NCBI RefSeq assembly: GCF_002252505.1
Contig: NZ_NNRL01000169.1
Location: 62,001 to 126,000 of the forward strand
Length of the DNA: 64,000 nucleotides
From: Brucella grignonensis
GTDB taxonomy: Bacteria > Pseudomonadota > Alphaproteobacteria > Rhizobiales > Rhizobiaceae
Reading direction: 5' to 3'
Each line of letters opens with the position of its first letter. Within the stretch, counting starts at the first letter, position 1. Below the pieces are notes generated by a model. It was not told the origin of the DNA, did not search any database, and saw only the letters and a list, made by a program, of their open reading frames with translations. This document shows positions 50,246-59,636 of the stretch, one piece after another. The position numbers were made by a program, and so were the translations under genes.

Positions 50246-50431
50246 TTACAAGAATCGTCTGTTACGTTCCTGCGATGAGCTATACAATAGTTTGAGTGCC
50301 TCCAGTGCAATGAGGACATAGGTTCCATTGTTATCCATGTCTTTATCTGTCGACAAGTCAAGCTGTTGCCAGACACCTTGAGGGCTGCAACCAGCGGGGT
50401 GTAGCGGAGGCATCTTGTCATGATGTAACAC
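50246..50431 (-). CDS. Possible small protein (61 residues)
   Basis: GTG start at 50429-50431 with AAGGAGAG about 8-10 nt upstream, a better ribosome-binding site than expected by chance. The product is hydrophilic at first, then a helical YVLIALEALKLLYSSSQER tail. No family recognised, and no promoter is obvious. It could be a remnant or a genuine small gene. Confidence 0.35.
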   Translation of the reverse strand: MLHHDKMPPLHPAGCSPQGVWQQLDLSTDKDMDNNGTYVLIALEALKLLYSSSQERNRRFL

Positions 50432-50499
50432 CGTTTAATCTCTCCTTTGTCCGAAGCCTACGGACGCGCGCAGATATAGAGCCGTTGCATAATTTCGAG

Positions 50500-51345
50500 T
50501 TACTGTTTTCTCACAACGCGAACTGGAATTGATTTTACTGCGGGCGTCCCACTGATGCGGTCATAATAATAAGGCGGCAAAAGCGGGTTGAGTTCCGGAT
50601 AATAGCCTGCAACTGCGCCGCGCGGCATCGGATAATCCAGCACGGTGAGGTTTTCGACACGCCGGCGAGGAGGAATGTCCAGATGAAATCCATGCTCTTT
50701 TCCGTGAACCAGATGACCGCGATTAAGTTTGGTCGTTATCCCGACTGTCAGCTCGAGCTTGCGCATGGCGTCGTAAGAGCGATCGGTATCGGAAATGGCA
50801 CGAATGAAATTGCCGCCCAATCCAGTGAACACCTTTGCGGTGCCAGCATGCATCGCCTCGACAGTTTCAACTGCATGATGCCCGTGTTCGCGTTGGGGGC
50901 AAAACCAAACACATCGCGCACACGATCGAGATATGCCTGCGTGGGCTTCTCATCGATGCCGACCGTCCGATTACCCTGCACGTTCGAATGACCGCGGATC
51001 GGAAAGATTCCGGCACCCGGTTTGCCAAAATTTCCACGGAGCAGAAGCAGATTTACCACATGCTGGAGAAGGCGAGATCCTTGCTGATGTTGCGTGAGGT
51101 CCACTCAGTAACAAATGATCGTGGCGCGCGAGCGGATGTAAATTTCTGCGCAACGGCGTATCTGGGCTTCTTCGAGGCCTGACACCCTTACGATGTCTTC
51201 CCATTTATGGGCTATCCCGCGTCTTTCAAACAGCTTGTCTCGGCGGATAATCTGTCCATCAAAATATGACAATCTGACTTGGTCGGGAGATGGAGGTGTG
51301 GCAAGCTGTCTGTATTCGCACCCATTTTTATTTTGGCACGACAGT
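50500..51345 (-). pseudogene. Decayed FdhF/YdeP-type molybdopterin oxidoreductase, C-terminal remnant
   Basis: Read leftward, fragments in two frames join into the C-terminal part of a YdeP-like formate-dehydrogenase-family protein: SYFDGQIIRRDKLFERRG, then IYIRSRATIICY, an in-frame TGA, VDLTQHQQGSRLLQHVVNLLL, LRGNFGKPGAG, GHSNVQGNRTVGI, a frameshift near 50880, then TKLNRGHLVHGKEHGF and DRISGTPAVKSIPV. The N-terminal three quarters, including the iron-sulfur and most Mo-bis-MGD ligands, is missing. Clearly inactive. Confidence 0.75.
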
Positions 51346-51348
51346 TGC
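51333..51348 (+). promoter_or_regulatory. Candidate sigma-54 promoter upstream of dnaK
   Basis: TTGGCACGACAGTTGC: TGGCAC, 5-nt gap, TTGC, a full match to the -24/-12 consensus. About 130 nt upstream of the dnaK GTG start codon. It overlaps the edge of the ydeP remnant. Confidence 0.5.
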
Positions 51349-51479
51349 CTACTTCTTACAGTCGCTTACTTCTTTGAGTGTTGGAGTTGAATCCACATGG
51401 ATGAAGCGCGGCGGTCCATCGAATTCAGAGACAAACCAACGTTTCAGCTACTGAACCGATATGAATGAGGAGTCATGTG

Positions 51480-53387
51480 GTGGCCAAAGTTATCGGCATT
51501 GATCTTGGAACAACCAATTCGTGCGTAGCGGTTATGGAAGGCAAGAACACGCGTATCATTGAAAATGCTGAAGGCGCGCGTACCACGCCATCGATTGTAG
51601 CATTTACAGCTGATGGTGAGCGCCTGGTCGGGCAGCCCGCACGCAGACAGGCGGTAACCAATCCGACTAACACCATTTTTGCGGTTAAGCGTCTGATTGG
51701 TCGACGTTATGATGATCCTACCGTTGAAAAGGACAAGGCGCTTGTACCTTACAAAATTATAGAAGCTGCGAATGGCGATGCCTGGGTGGAAGCGGAAGGA
51801 AAGCCCTATTCGCCGTCGCAGATTTCAGCCTTTATTCTTCAAAAGATGAAGGAAACGGCTGAGGCGAACCTGGGCGAGTCAATTACCCAGGCTGTGATCA
51901 CCGTTCCTGCTTATTTCAATGATGCTCAGCGGCAGGCCACCAAGGATGCTGGCAAAATCGCTGGTCTTGAAGTGCTGCGCATCATCAACGAGCCAACCGC
52001 TGCCGCACTGGCTTACGGTCTGGAAAAGAAGAAGCAGGCCAAAATTGCGGTTTATGATCTGGGAGGTGGTACATTTGACGTCTCGATCCTGGATATCGGT
52101 GATGGTGTCTTCGAGGTCAAAGCTACCAATGGCGACACATTTCTGGGTGGCGAAGACTTCGACATGCGGCTTGTCAACTATCTCGCTGACGAGTTCAAAA
52201 AAGACACTGGCATTGACTTGCGCACGGATAAGCTCGCGTTGCAACGCCTGAAGGAAGCGGCGGAAAAAGCCAAGATCGAACTTTCTACTGTAACGCAGAC
52301 AGAAGTGAACTTGCCGTTCATCACCGCTGACGCAACGGGACCGAAGCACCTTCTGGTGAAGATCACGCGGTCCAAATTCGAAGCGCTCGTTGAAGATCTT
52401 GTTCAGAGAACAATCGAGCCATGCCTGAACGCATTGAAGGACGCTGGCCTAGCGGCTGCGGAGATCAACGAAGTCGTTCTTGTTGGCGGCATGACGCGTA
52501 TGCCGAAAGTCCAGGAAGTCGTGCAGAAGATATTCGGCAAGGAACCCCATAAGGGGGTCAATCCCGATGAGGTCGTGGCTGTTGGCGCTGCAATTCAGGG
52601 AGGTGTGCTTCAGGGTGATGTCAAGGATGTCCTTCTGCTCGATGTGACGCCCCTCTCATTGGGTATCGAGACTTTGGGAGGCGTGTTCACGCGACTTATC
52701 GAACGCAACACAACCGTTCCTGCAAGAAAGAGCCAGACCTTTTCAACCGCAGAAGACAATCAAAATGCAGTGACCATACGCGTATTCCAGGGCGAACGAG
52801 AAATGGCTGCAGATAACAAAATGCTCGGCCAATTCGATCTTATGGGTATTCCGCCCGCTCCGCGCGGTGTGCCGCAGATCGAAGTGACTTTTGATATCGA
52901 CGCCAATGGTATCGTCAATGTCTCCGCCAAGGATAAGGGCACAGGAAAGGAACAGCGTATCCAGATACAGGCATCCGGTGGCCTTTCGGAAGCCGATATA
53001 GAGAAAATGGTCAAGGATGCGGAGGCACACGCCACGGAAGACAAGAAGCGCAGGGAGCTCGTTGAAGCCCGCAATTCGGCTGAAGCAGTCATGCACGGGA
53101 CGGAGAAGGCTCTGACTGAATATGGGTCGAGAATTAGTGACGCTGACCGTAAGGCAATCGAAACCGCAGTATCAGAGCTACAAGACGCCATATCAGGCGA
53201 TGATCTTGCAGTCATCGGTGCCAAAGTTGATGCCCTTCAGGAAAAAGCGATGAAGCTTGGCGAAGCAGCTCAAGCGGAAGCGGCGAATGCATCGGATACT
53301 CATTCGGCGAACAATCAAACCGCTGGAGATAATGTTGTTGATGCCGAATTTACGGAAATCGACGACGACGAAAAGAAAGCGAACTAA
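51480..53387 (+). CDS. dnaK: Chaperone DnaK (Hsp70), probably a second copy
   Basis: About 635 residues. The start is GTG 51480 or 51477, with GAGGAG just upstream; an ATG at 51465 is badly placed. ATPase motifs [27 protein letters not shown] and [11 protein letters not shown], the linker [19 protein letters not shown], a substrate domain and the C-terminal EEVD-like tail [12 protein letters not shown] are intact. The neighbours are a CbpA-type co-chaperone, CbpM and a ClpB remnant, not the usual grpE/dnaJ context, so this looks like an accessory Hsp70 set. Possibly sigma-54 dependent. Confidence 0.95.
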   Translation: MAKVIGIDLGTTNSCVAVMEGKNTRIIENAEGARTTPSIVAFTADGERLVGQPARRQAVTNPTNTIFAVKRLIGRRYDDPTVEKDKALVPYKIIEAANGDAWVEAEGKPYSPSQISAFILQKMKETAEANLGESITQAVITVPAYFNDAQRQATKDAGKIAGLEVLRIINEPTAAALAYGLEKKKQAKIAVYDLGGGTFDVSILDIGDGVFEVKATNGDTFLGGEDFDMRLVNYLADEFKKDTGIDLRTDKLALQRLKEAAEKAKIELSTVTQTEVNLPFITADATGPKHLLVKITRSKFEALVEDLVQRTIEPCLNALKDAGLAAAEINEVVLVGGMTRMPKVQEVVQKIFGKEPHKGVNPDEVVAVGAAIQGGVLQGDVKDVLLLDVTPLSLGIETLGGVFTRLIERNTTVPARKSQTFSTAEDNQNAVTIRVFQGEREMAADNKMLGQFDLMGIPPAPRGVPQIEVTFDIDANGIVNVSAKDKGTGKEQRIQIQASGGLSEADIEKMVKDAEAHATEDKKRRELVEARNSAEAVMHGTEKALTEYGSRISDADRKAIETAVSELQDAISGDDLAVIGAKVDALQEKAMKLGEAAQAEAANASDTHSANNQTAGDNVVDAEFTEIDDDEKKAN

Positions 53388-53401
53388 GTCGCAATCTGGA
53401 C

Positions 53402-53438
53402 TTCCGAGTGGAACTCAAAATCTGAGTTCCACTCGGAA
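53402..53438 (+). other. Strong hairpin between dnaK and cbpA
   Basis: Perfect 16-bp stem TTCCGAGTGGAACTCA / TGAGTTCCACTCGGAA with a 5-nt loop and no T run. Probably limits read-through or stabilises the dnaK message, giving more DnaK than co-chaperone. Confidence 0.75.
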
Positions 53439-53481
53439 TAAGTATGGTCAAGTAATGTTGTTGCAATTGCCGGAGTAAGCT

Positions 53482-54381
53482 GTGAAAAATCCTTATGAAG
53501 TTCTTGGAGTTGCATCGACCGCGACGGCCGCGGAGATACAAAGTGCCTACCGCAAACTCGCCAAAAAGCTTCACCCAGACCTTAATCCAGGCGACAAAAA
53601 TGCCGAAGACAAGTTCAAGGAAGTCGCCGCCGCTTACGATCTGTTGAGCGATGCTGACAAACGAAAGCGTTTCGATAGCGGCGAAATTGATGCCTCCGGC
53701 ATGGAGCGCCCTCAACATCAGTATTATCGTGATTTTGCCAACACAGATCAGGCAGATCACTATGCTGAGATGGGCGGCTTTGCCGATTTCATGGACCAGG
53801 ATGCATTCGCCGAGTTGCTCAGGCGCGGTCAACGAGGACGGGCCAATCGCAGAGGCGAAGACATGTATTATCGACTCCCGATCGATTTCGTTGAATCGAT
53901 CGCCGGTGCAAATAAGCGTCTGACATTGCCAGACGGCAGTGCTCTCAATGTCAAGATACCGGCCGGGCTTATAGATGGTCAGACGATCCGGCTAAAAGGA
54001 AAGGGTGCCCCCGGTATCGGCAAAGGCGAGCCAGGCGATGCGATGATCGAAGTCACCGTCTTACCCGATGACAGATATTCTCGAAAGGGCGATGATATTA
54101 TCATCGAACTACCAATATCGCTTTCCGAAGCCGTTCTTGGTGGTAGAATCCGGGTGCCTACGCCGACGGGGGACGTCACAATGACAATACCCAAAGGTGC
54201 CAATACCGGAACGACTCTCAGGTTAAGAGGAAAAGGCGCTCCAACAAAAACAGGTGGACATGGTGATGAACTGGTTAAGCTGAAGGTTGTGTTGCCGAAG
54301 TCATCTGATCCCGAGCTTGAGGAATTCGTATCGAAGTGGAGCCACGCAAACGACTTCAACCCACGGCAAGATGAGGCATAG
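53482..54381 (+). CDS. cbpA: CbpA-type DnaJ co-chaperone
   Basis: 299 residues, GTG start with GGAG upstream. The J domain is at 1-70 with LHPDLNPG (HPD at 31-33), a short linker lacks the zinc-finger of classical DnaJ, and two beta-rich substrate domains carry GGKR-free but typical motifs ([27 protein letters not shown] split around 150-180). It stimulates the Hsp70 encoded just upstream. Followed 5 nt later by the CbpM-like gene. Confidence 0.92.
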   Translation: MKNPYEVLGVASTATAAEIQSAYRKLAKKLHPDLNPGDKNAEDKFKEVAAAYDLLSDADKRKRFDSGEIDASGMERPQHQYYRDFANTDQADHYAEMGGFADFMDQDAFAELLRRGQRGRANRRGEDMYYRLPIDFVESIAGANKRLTLPDGSALNVKIPAGLIDGQTIRLKGKGAPGIGKGEPGDAMIEVTVLPDDRYSRKGDDIIIELPISLSEAVLGGRIRVPTPTGDVTMTIPKGANTGTTLRLRGKGAPTKTGGHGDELVKLKVVLPKSSDPELEEFVSKWSHANDFNPRQDEA

Positions 54382-54386
54382 CCAAG

Positions 54387-54686
54387 ATGAACATGATGAC
54401 GAAGAGTGAATTTCTTGCAGTTTCTGGTTTGAAGAGTCGAACTCTTGAAGTTTGGCTTCAGCAGGAATGGATCATTCCGCAAAAATCATCGGAGGGCACT
54501 ATCGCGTTCTCAGATGCTGATACGGCGCGTGCTCGGCTCATTGTCGAACTGAAAAAGGATTTTGGAGCGAACGATGCCGGTATCGATGTCATTCTTCATT
54601 TACTGGATCAAATACATGGAATGCGGCGATCACTCGAAATTCTAAACGGCGGCTTTGTTCACCATGGAACAAACAATGCAGAATAA
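54387..54686 (+). CDS. cbpM: Chaperone modulator CbpM
   Basis: 99 residues; a MerR-like fold with KSEFLAVSGLKSRTLEVWLQQ at the N-terminus, followed by a C-terminal helix pair (VILHLLDQIHGMRRSLEIL). CbpM proteins bind the J domain of CbpA and inhibit it. The gene lies 5 nt after cbpA, confirming the pairing. A MerR transcription factor is less likely because of length and context. Confidence 0.88.
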   Translation: MNMMTKSEFLAVSGLKSRTLEVWLQQEWIIPQKSSEGTIAFSDADTARARLIVELKKDFGANDAGIDVILHLLDQIHGMRRSLEILNGGFVHHGTNNAE

Positions 54687-54796
54687 CGATTATATAGGTT
54701 CCAAATCGCTTCTGTTCATCTTTGGTACGAGGCTTTGCTCAATATCGCAGATCGCTAATATAATCGTGTGAGTATCGCCTTTCATTATCTGCTTGG

Positions 54797-55390
54797 CGGT
54801 TATCCTGTTCGATGAGATCGAGAAAGCACATCCTGATGTATTCAATGTGTTGCTCCAGGTTCTGGATGATGGCCGGTTGACGGACGGGCAGGGGCGCACT
54901 GTTGATTTCCATAGTGCACTCATAATCATAACCTCAAACCTTGGTGCTGAATATTTGGTCAATCAGGCGGAGGGTGAGAAAACCAGCATTGTTAGAGAAG
55001 AAGTCATGGTGGTTGTGCGGGCGTATTTTCGACCCGAGTGTCTCAATCGTGTCGACGCAATCATTCTTTTCCAGCGGTTGCAAAAAAATGAGATAGGACG
55101 CATTGTCGAGATACAATTCCAATGACTGAGCAGACTTCTTGATGACCGCAAGATTGATCTTCTATTGGATGAAAAAGGGAGGGCTGGCTGGTGGACAAGG
55201 GATGGGACCCCACTATGGCGCGAGACCTTTGAAGCGCGGCATCAAACGATATGTTCAGGATCCGTTGGCCGAGATGTTGCTGAACGGTGAAATTCACGAC
55301 GGCGCATCCGTCAAGATTTCTGCAAACAAGACTGGACTTACGTTCAACGGCAAGAATGTAAAAATTCTCGATGATGAGGATGAAGAGTAA
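54797..55390 (+). pseudogene. ClpB C-terminal remnant
   Basis: Starts abruptly at the second Walker B of ClpB ([17 protein letters not shown]) and runs through [13 protein letters not shown] and [10 protein letters not shown] to an in-frame TGA near 55123. After this the frame continues with LLDDRKIDLLLDEKG, shifts near 55180-55200, and ends with HYGARPLKRGIKRYVQDPLAE and LDDEDEE. All of NBD1, the middle domain and the Walker A of NBD2 are lacking, so no disaggregase activity is possible. It completes the picture of a former dnaK-cbpA-cbpM-clpB stress cluster. Confidence 0.85.
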
Positions 55391-55409
55391 AAAACTGCAA
55401 TGGGAATGC

Positions 55410-55508
55410 GAGGGCGCATCCCGAAAAGCGTGAAACGGTTTTCGGGATGCGCGTTAAAACAAATAGTTAGCACACCGATCTGATTCAATCAGATCGAAAC
55501 ACGCTCTA
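55410..55508. repeat. Bru-RS-like repeat after the clpB remnant
   Basis: GAGGGCGCATCCCGAAAAGCG...GATCTGATTCAATCAGATCGAAACACGCTCTA; inverted relative to the copy at 21525-21629. Confidence 0.8.
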
Positions 55509-55569
55509 GCAGGGAAATTACCTGAGTTTCAATAACTGGACCATTATCATAAGCTCGAGGAGAGAAGTC

Positions 55570-55824
55570 ATGAGCGACAATATTCGAGAGAATATGGAAG
55601 TGATCGGCGCGGACGGGGTACATGTCGGTACAGTCGATAAAGTGGTGGGCAAGAGGATCAAGTTGAAGCTTAGCGACGGCTTTGGTGAACACCGCGGCCA
55701 TCATCATTACATTGAACTTGGATTTGTTGCAGGCGTTGAAGGTGATAAAGTCCGCCTGTCTGCAAATGCTGATATTGCGATCACTTTGGAAGAAGAGCCG
55801 TCAGGAAAACCAGTGGACTTGTAG
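55570..55824 (+). CDS. DUF2171 family protein
   Basis: 84 residues, GGAGA 7 nt before the ATG. PRC-barrel-like pattern with ENMEVIGADGVHVGTVDKV and a histidine-rich turn EHRGHHHYIELGFV. DUF2171 proteins are small, soluble and of unknown function, often near stress genes. Independent gene with its own leader. Confidence 0.85.
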   Translation: MSDNIRENMEVIGADGVHVGTVDKVVGKRIKLKLSDGFGEHRGHHHYIELGFVAGVEGDKVRLSANADIAITLEEEPSGKPVDL

Positions 55825-55945
55825 TCTTGTCGTACGGGATCACCGGATCGGGTGAAGGAGCCCATTCTGACCCAGATGAATGTGATTGCTCATCGGCATT
55901 TTGACCGACCTTGGCCGAGTTGAAACGGAAAGGGCACCAACAGCA

Positions 55946-56140
55946 ATGCCAGAATATGATCTGTACTTGAATATCAAGAAGCCCGCCATTGGCCTTTACG
56001 TCCGTCACGGTGCGGGATTACCGGATCTGGCAGACAAGAACGACTGGGATTTCGATGGCACCGAAGTGGAAAGCTTGCTGCCGAATGACCTCGTCAAGGA
56101 AATCACGGAAAACGGTCACGCATTTCGTGATATGGAATAG
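55946..56140 (+). CDS. Small uncharacterised protein
   Basis: 64 residues starting MPEYDLYLNIKKPAIG from the ATG at 55946; an upstream in-frame ATG at 55886 would add 20 residues of different composition. GGAAAGGG lies further from the ATG than usual. The sequence (KNDWDFDGTEVESLLPNDL) looks like a conserved alphaproteobacterial small protein, but I cannot name a family. Confidence 0.6.
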   Translation: MPEYDLYLNIKKPAIGLYVRHGAGLPDLADKNDWDFDGTEVESLLPNDLVKEITENGHAFRDME

Positions 56141-56244
56141 TTTTACTGTCGAGTAGATGCTGTCTGGCTGGAGAATTGTCATTTGGGCGAGACGGCAGTT
56201 CTCTCGTGACTATTTCGTATGTTTCCAGTTGAAATGGAATAAAC

Positions 56245-57210
56245 ATGGCCACAGACGATATTTCTGCACTCCCCGTTTCGCAATCAGTTGTTGGAAAATT
56301 GACAAGGGCTGCGATTTTTCTTGTTGTAACAATCAACAAGGGAAGCGAAGCAGAACAGGCAGTGCGTGGTTTGTGCGCTGATCTTTCTAGCCTGGTGCGT
56401 GGTGTTGGTTTTCGGCGGTTGAATGGACAACTCTCCTGCGTAACCGGTTTCGGATCAGAGGCGTGGGATCGCCTCTTCGGTGCACCGAGGCCGAAGGAGC
56501 TGCACACATTCCGTGAGATACGAGGTGTTCACACTGCTGTATCGACGCCCGGCGACATTCTGTTCCATATCCGGGCAGACAGCATGGACCAGTGTTTCGA
56601 ACTGGCAACCCATATCATGTCGCGGCTTGCTGGTTATGTTTCCGTTGCGGATGAGGTGCACGGCTTCAAGTTCTTCGACGACCGCGATCTCCTCGGCTTT
56701 GTCGACGGTACGGAAAACCCGGTCGAACAGGCCGCTCTCTCAGCCACTCTTATTGGAAATGAAGATCCGGAATTCTCCGGTTGCAGTTATGTGATCGTCC
56801 AGAAATATCTCCATGATCTCGATAGATGGAACATGGTCTCAGTCGAGGAACAGGAAAATATAATAGGTCGGCACAAGCTCTCAGACATTGAACAGCTCGA
56901 TGCGCAGAAGAAGCCATATGCTCATAACGTATTGACCAATATTGAAGATAATGGGGAACAGCTCCAGATTGTGCGTGACAACATGCCTTTCGGCGAGGTC
57001 GGCAAAGGAGAGTTTGGGACTTATTTTATCGGCTTTGCTCGTTCGCCGTCGCGTATCGAAAAAATGCTGGAGAATATGTTCGTCGGCAATCCACCCGGCA
57101 CTTACGATCACATTCTCGATTTCAGCCGCGCCGTAACGGGTTGCCTGTTCTTTGTTCCAACAGTGACATTCCTCGATGACGTCAGCTCCGACATGATTCC
57201 GGTTGCATAG
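56245..57210 (+). CDS. Dyp-type haem peroxidase
   Basis: 321 residues. The GxxDG motif occurs as GFVDGTENP (151-159). The proximal haem histidine is probably His227 (KKPYAHNVL), and an arginine in GTYFIGFARS completes the distal site. No signal peptide or Tat motif, so cytosolic or encapsulated; no encapsulin gene is visible in the window. Reduces peroxides with a broad electron donor. Solitary gene in a stress-related stretch. Confidence 0.92.
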   Translation: MATDDISALPVSQSVVGKLTRAAIFLVVTINKGSEAEQAVRGLCADLSSLVRGVGFRRLNGQLSCVTGFGSEAWDRLFGAPRPKELHTFREIRGVHTAVSTPGDILFHIRADSMDQCFELATHIMSRLAGYVSVADEVHGFKFFDDRDLLGFVDGTENPVEQAALSATLIGNEDPEFSGCSYVIVQKYLHDLDRWNMVSVEEQENIIGRHKLSDIEQLDAQKKPYAHNVLTNIEDNGEQLQIVRDNMPFGEVGKGEFGTYFIGFARSPSRIEKMLENMFVGNPPGTYDHILDFSRAVTGCLFFVPTVTFLDDVSSDMIPVA

Positions 57211-57358
57211 AGTTAAAAGCCTTCCACAATGGTTGCAGCCCACACAGGAACTTCTGAACGACTTGCATCGCAACGAAACGACTTGGTTAAAGCTGTCATT
57301 AGTGCTTGGTGCCTTTGTATCGGCCCGTTTAAGATCGCGCATTATTGGTTGGAAATAG

Positions 57359-58000
57359 TCACATTTCTAGGTCTGGTTTACGATTTTCGTTATGCCGAAC
57401 CATCGTTTCCGCAAGCGTTGGGTCGGCAATATTCAAAGCATCAATTGCCGCTCTGGTGTCATAAAGCCGTTCGTCCTGCCCCATTTTGAACTTTGCTTCA
57501 ATGCGAGCGGTGGGTATTTCAAAACCGATAATGTTGGGTAGTCTGCGCTGCATGCCGCCGGGGCCCAGTTCACGCATATGCCAGCGATCTTCCCTTCCGC
57601 CTTCCAGAACATCGACCAGTTCCAGCAGATGACGTGCGGTTGCATGTTCATCAATCTGTACCGGGCGGCCATGACAATGCACGACAGCAAAGTTCCACGT
57701 TGGTGCGCTGTCACGCACAGGTTTTTCGGGATACCATGACGATGAGATGTATCCGTGTGGTCCGTTGAATATCACAACGGTTTCACGGCCCTCAGCAATC
57801 AATTGGCTATGTGGGTTAGCACGCGCCAGATGCGATTCTAACCTGGTGTCTCCAGCTTCTGATCGCTTGAGCACGAATGGCAGATGGGAGACGACAAGAC
57901 CAGCGTCGCCCGGTGTAACGACGGTTGCGAAGACCGTCGCCTTAATCAGATCAAACACTTCATTTTCGGAAAGTGGTGCAAATTCTGGCTTTGTGTACAT
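57359..58000 (-). CDS. FMN-binding PaiB-type protein
   Basis: 213 residues; family motifs FVLKRSEAGDTRLESHLARANPHS split near 45-70, GPHGYISSSWY near 85 and VVHCHGRP near 110 match the FMN-binding split-barrel family annotated as negative regulators (PaiB). The stop of livH and the start of this gene share one nucleotide, so it is co-transcribed with the ABC importer genes. Its biochemical role is unclear; oxidoreduction or deacetylation regulation has been suggested for relatives. Confidence 0.88.
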   Translation of the reverse strand: MYTKPEFAPLSENEVFDLIKATVFATVVTPGDAGLVVSHLPFVLKRSEAGDTRLESHLARANPHSQLIAEGRETVVIFNGPHGYISSSWYPEKPVRDSAPTWNFAVVHCHGRPVQIDEHATARHLLELVDVLEGGREDRWHMRELGPGGMQRRLPNIIGFEIPTARIEAKFKMGQDERLYDTRAAIDALNIADPTLAETMVRHNENRKPDLEM

Positions 58001-58881
58001 CAGCTTCTCTGTACGCGCATGGCTGGGATCAATCCGTTTGGACGAATGAGCAGAATGATGATCACGCCGGAGAGCACCATAGCATCACGATAGGGGGCCA
58101 GTTCGGCTGGAAGTGTTGCTTGCAGCAACACTTCGATGAAGCCGAGAAGAAAGCCACCGGCGACTGCACCCGAGAGACTACCAAGGCCGCCGACAACTGC
58201 TGCGATGAAAGCTTTGAGAACCGGTGTGAATCCCATCAGCGGGTCCACAGAGGCACGCTGGGCAATCCACAGCATGGACGCGAGGCCAGCCAGCAGGCCC
58301 GAAAGCAGGAAGGCTGTCGCAATGATACGGCCAGCCGGAATGCCCATCAGACGCACGACGTTGAAATCCTCTGCGGCTGCACGCATTGCTGTTCCTGTGA
58401 CAGTACGTCTGAGGAACAATTCCAGCGCGATCAATGCAAGAATGGAAACCGAGATCGAGATTGCCGGGCCTACGCCAATCGTCATGTCCCCGACCTGGAA
58501 AGCGCCGGTCATCCAGCTTGGCATAGGCACCGGTTGCGCACGCGCAGAGACTCCATTTTGAAAGAAGACTTTCAAGAGACTGGATACGGCGAAACTCGTT
58601 AAAAGCAGACTTGTGACACTCGCACCGCGCATGGGTCTAAATGCTATGCGCTCCATAAGCACGGCGGCAATCGCGCCGATGCAAAGAGCTATCGCGACGG
58701 CCAGTGCAAACGGAACACCCATAAACAAGGCTGCAAGCAACGCGTAACCTGAGATGGTCATCAGCTCGCCATGCGCAAAGTTGATCAGGCCCACAATAGA
58801 AAAGACAATTGCCAATCCCAGTGCCAGCAGCGCGTAGACGCCGCCAAGACTGATGGCATTGATGATCTGTTGCATAATCAT
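58000..58881 (-). CDS. livH: Branched-chain amino-acid-type ABC permease LivH
   Basis: 293 residues, eight or so membrane segments, with GLINFAHGELMTISGYA and GGLGSLSGAVAGGFLLGFIE, the standard LivH features. It pairs with the permease half of the LivM-LivG fusion. Lies 5 nt downstream of livF. These importers carry amino acids, amides, urea or aromatic acids as well as Leu/Ile/Val, so the substrate is open. Confidence 0.92.
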   Translation of the reverse strand: MIMQQIINAISLGGVYALLALGLAIVFSIVGLINFAHGELMTISGYALLAALFMGVPFALAVAIALCIGAIAAVLMERIAFRPMRGASVTSLLLTSFAVSSLLKVFFQNGVSARAQPVPMPSWMTGAFQVGDMTIGVGPAISISVSILALIALELFLRRTVTGTAMRAAAEDFNVVRLMGIPAGRIIATAFLLSGLLAGLASMLWIAQRASVDPLMGFTPVLKAFIAAVVGGLGSLSGAVAGGFLLGFIEVLLQATLPAELAPYRDAMVLSGVIIILLIRPNGLIPAMRVQRS

Positions 58882-58886
58882 CGTAT

Positions 58887-59636
58887 TTACGCTCCAAGAT
58901 AGGCTTGGCGGACAAGATCGGAATCTGCGAGTTCTTTAGCCGTTCCAGAAAGAACAGCTTCGCCGTTGGCCAGCACGGTTGCCTTGTCGGCGATCTCCAG
59001 TGCCAGAGCGACATTCTGCTCGATCAACAGGACTGTGAGGCCTTGTTCGCGCAAACTCGCGATGAGGTCGAAGACTGTATCAATGATCTGCGGTGCAAGC
59101 CCCAGCGATGGTTCATCGAGAAGGATCAGCTTGGGCTTTGACATCAGCGCCCGGCCAATGGCCAGCATTTGTTGCTCACCGCCGGAGAGATTGCCGCCCT
59201 TGATACGGTAATAGCGGCGCAGGATTGGAAACAGCTCCAGAATTTCTTCTTCGCGTGTTTTCGCTTCCACACTGGAAAGATGTACTGCGCCGCCAAGGCG
59301 TAGATTATCTGCAACCGTAAGGCTCGCGAAAATCCTGCGACCTTCTGGAACCAGCGCTATGCCGAGCCGGGAAATAGCTTCGGAGGCAAGGCCTTTCAGC
59401 TCCTTGCCTTCGAAAGTGATCTTGCCGGACGCAGCTGGTACCAGGCCAGCAATGGCGCCAAGGGTGGAGCTTTTTCCTGCACCGTTGGCACCTACGAGCG
59501 CGACGATTTCACCGCGCCCCACATTGAGATCAACGCCACGTACGGCCTCAACCTCGCCATATCGAATTCTAAGAGCGTCCAGGGTCAGCATTGCAATATC
59601 CCGATTGTGAAAGCCTTCAGTGACGTGGTTGCTCAC
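58887..59636 (-). CDS. livF: ABC importer ATPase LivF
   Basis: 249 residues. Walker A GANGAGKSS, signature LSGGEQQ, Walker B LILLDEPSLGL, and switch histidine position occupied as in LivF (LLIEQNVALAL). The GTG start (59634-59636) overlaps the TGA of the binding protein gene; an ATG at 59589-59591 starts the conserved part MLTLDALRIRYGEVEAV and may be the real start. Confidence 0.92.
   Translation of the reverse strand: MSNHVTEGFHNRDIAMLTLDALRIRYGEVEAVRGVDLNVGRGEIVALVGANGAGKSSTLGAIAGLVPAASGKITFEGKELKGLASEAISRLGIALVPEGRRIFASLTVADNLRLGGAVHLSSVEAKTREEEILELFPILRRYYRIKGGNLSGGEQQMLAIGRALMSKPKLILLDEPSLGLAPQIIDTVFDLIASLREQGLTVLLIEQNVALALEIADKATVLANGEAVLSGTAKELADSDLVRQAYLGA

Noticed and set aside
50500..55508. 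Integrated mobile element explaining the two pseudogenes
   Set aside because: No integrase, transposase, tRNA or flanking direct repeats were found; only short interspersed repeats.
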